Source: an uncultured Roseibium sp.
Lineage (GTDB): Bacteria; Pseudomonadota; Alphaproteobacteria; Rhizobiales; Stappiaceae
Length of the DNA: 64,000 bases
Direction of reading: 5' to 3'
NCBI RefSeq assembly: GCF_947496995.1
Contig: NZ_CANMFD010000004.1
Location: forward strand, 62,001-126,000
The notes below the pieces were generated by a model. The model did no database searches, was not told where the DNA came from, and saw only the letters and a list, made by a program, of their open reading frames with translations. The position numbers were made by a program, and so were the translations under genes. This document shows, in pieces, positions 63,842 through 64,000 of the stretch; positions within the stretch are counted from its first letter, which is position 1; each line of letters opens with the position of its first letter.

Positions 63842-64000
63842 GCCGGCCTTCCTCGTTGTCGGCGACATCGGCCCCTGTAGTGGGTCAGGGGCAATGCCGA
63901 ACCGCCCAACGTGGCGAGGCAGGAGGTTCGAGGGGAAACACTCGGATCACGCCAGCCGGGTCGCCCTTGGACTTTCCTCCATGGTGTTCATCATCATGTG

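Noticed and set aside
63950..64000. Possible gene edge at the right end (ATG at 63981 on plus; a GGAGGAAAG stretch on minus)
   Set aside because: Too short to judge and no usable start behind the ribosome-like sequence.
1..64000. CRISPR arrays, tRNA or rRNA genes
   Set aside because: No spaced direct-repeat array, cloverleaf sequence or rRNA segment was noticed on either strand.

Overview
The window is a 64 kb chromosomal piece from an alphaproteobacterium. GC-rich coding sequence, tripartite TRAP and TTT uptake systems, a TIGR03808-type Tat-exported beta-helix protein, cytochrome c', MutAB/MeaB and solo LuxR regulators together suggest a marine Hyphomicrobiales member, perhaps Stappiaceae (Roseibium/Labrenzia-like). 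This placement is inferred from gene content, not from a marker gene. No rRNA, tRNA, CRISPR array, integrase or complete insertion sequence was seen.

Layout. 0-15 kb: msrB, an orphan solute-binding protein, a divergent HxlR regulator/quinone-reductase pair with a palindromic operator, an MFS permease, oligopeptidase B, an orphan peptide-binding protein, a lipoprotein, a GNAT enzyme, a cytochrome c'/dihaem cytochrome c operon, Fe/Mn superoxide dismutase, a small cysteine-patterned secreted protein, a second MFS permease and a branched-chain aminotransferase. 15-22 kb: a VOC protein, a haloacid dehalogenase, a TRAP operon (dctP, hairpin, unusual long dctQ, dctM), a DUF2975/Xre pair, a PilZ-like protein and a GFA protein. 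22-29 kb: mutA-mutB, a LuxR-type regulator and two small conserved proteins. 29-41 kb: a HerA/DUF853 ATPase, a CDF-like protein, MscS, an M20 peptidase, a LOG protein, a DUF1131 lipoprotein, a 270-bp MITE-like element, a PhyH-type dioxygenase, meaB, a pyroglutamyl-peptidase and the TIGR03808 protein. 41-48 kb: a leftward DDAH, asparaginase and aminotransferase cluster, two orphan solute-binding proteins and a membrane class III adenylate/guanylate cyclase.

The most unusual part is 48.7-58.7 kb. A giant leftward SARP-like regulator (BTAD, degenerate cyclase, AAA ATPase, TPR-like) is divergent from a two-gene operon. That operon encodes a protein resembling Bacillus spore transglutaminase (Tgl) and a pyruvoyl-type histidine decarboxylase with an intact self-cleavage site and active site. 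Next come a leftward group (RhiA-like protein, phage-tail-collar protein, secreted cysteine protein) and a rightward pair of AidA/PixA-family proteins. The promoter regions of the transglutaminase/decarboxylase operon, the RhiA-like gene and the AidA pair share tandem direct repeats with an 11-bp period (consensus near TATTTTTTACG) about 90-105 bp upstream of the start codons. This is the geometry expected for a SARP regulator, so the locus looks like one regulon. One speculative reading is that decarboxylase-made histamine (or a related amine) is a co-substrate for the transglutaminase-like protein, possibly acting on the co-regulated proteins.

58.7-64 kb: an RpiR/SIS regulator divergent from a TTT operon (tctC, a cytoplasmic BMP-like protein, tctB, tctA).
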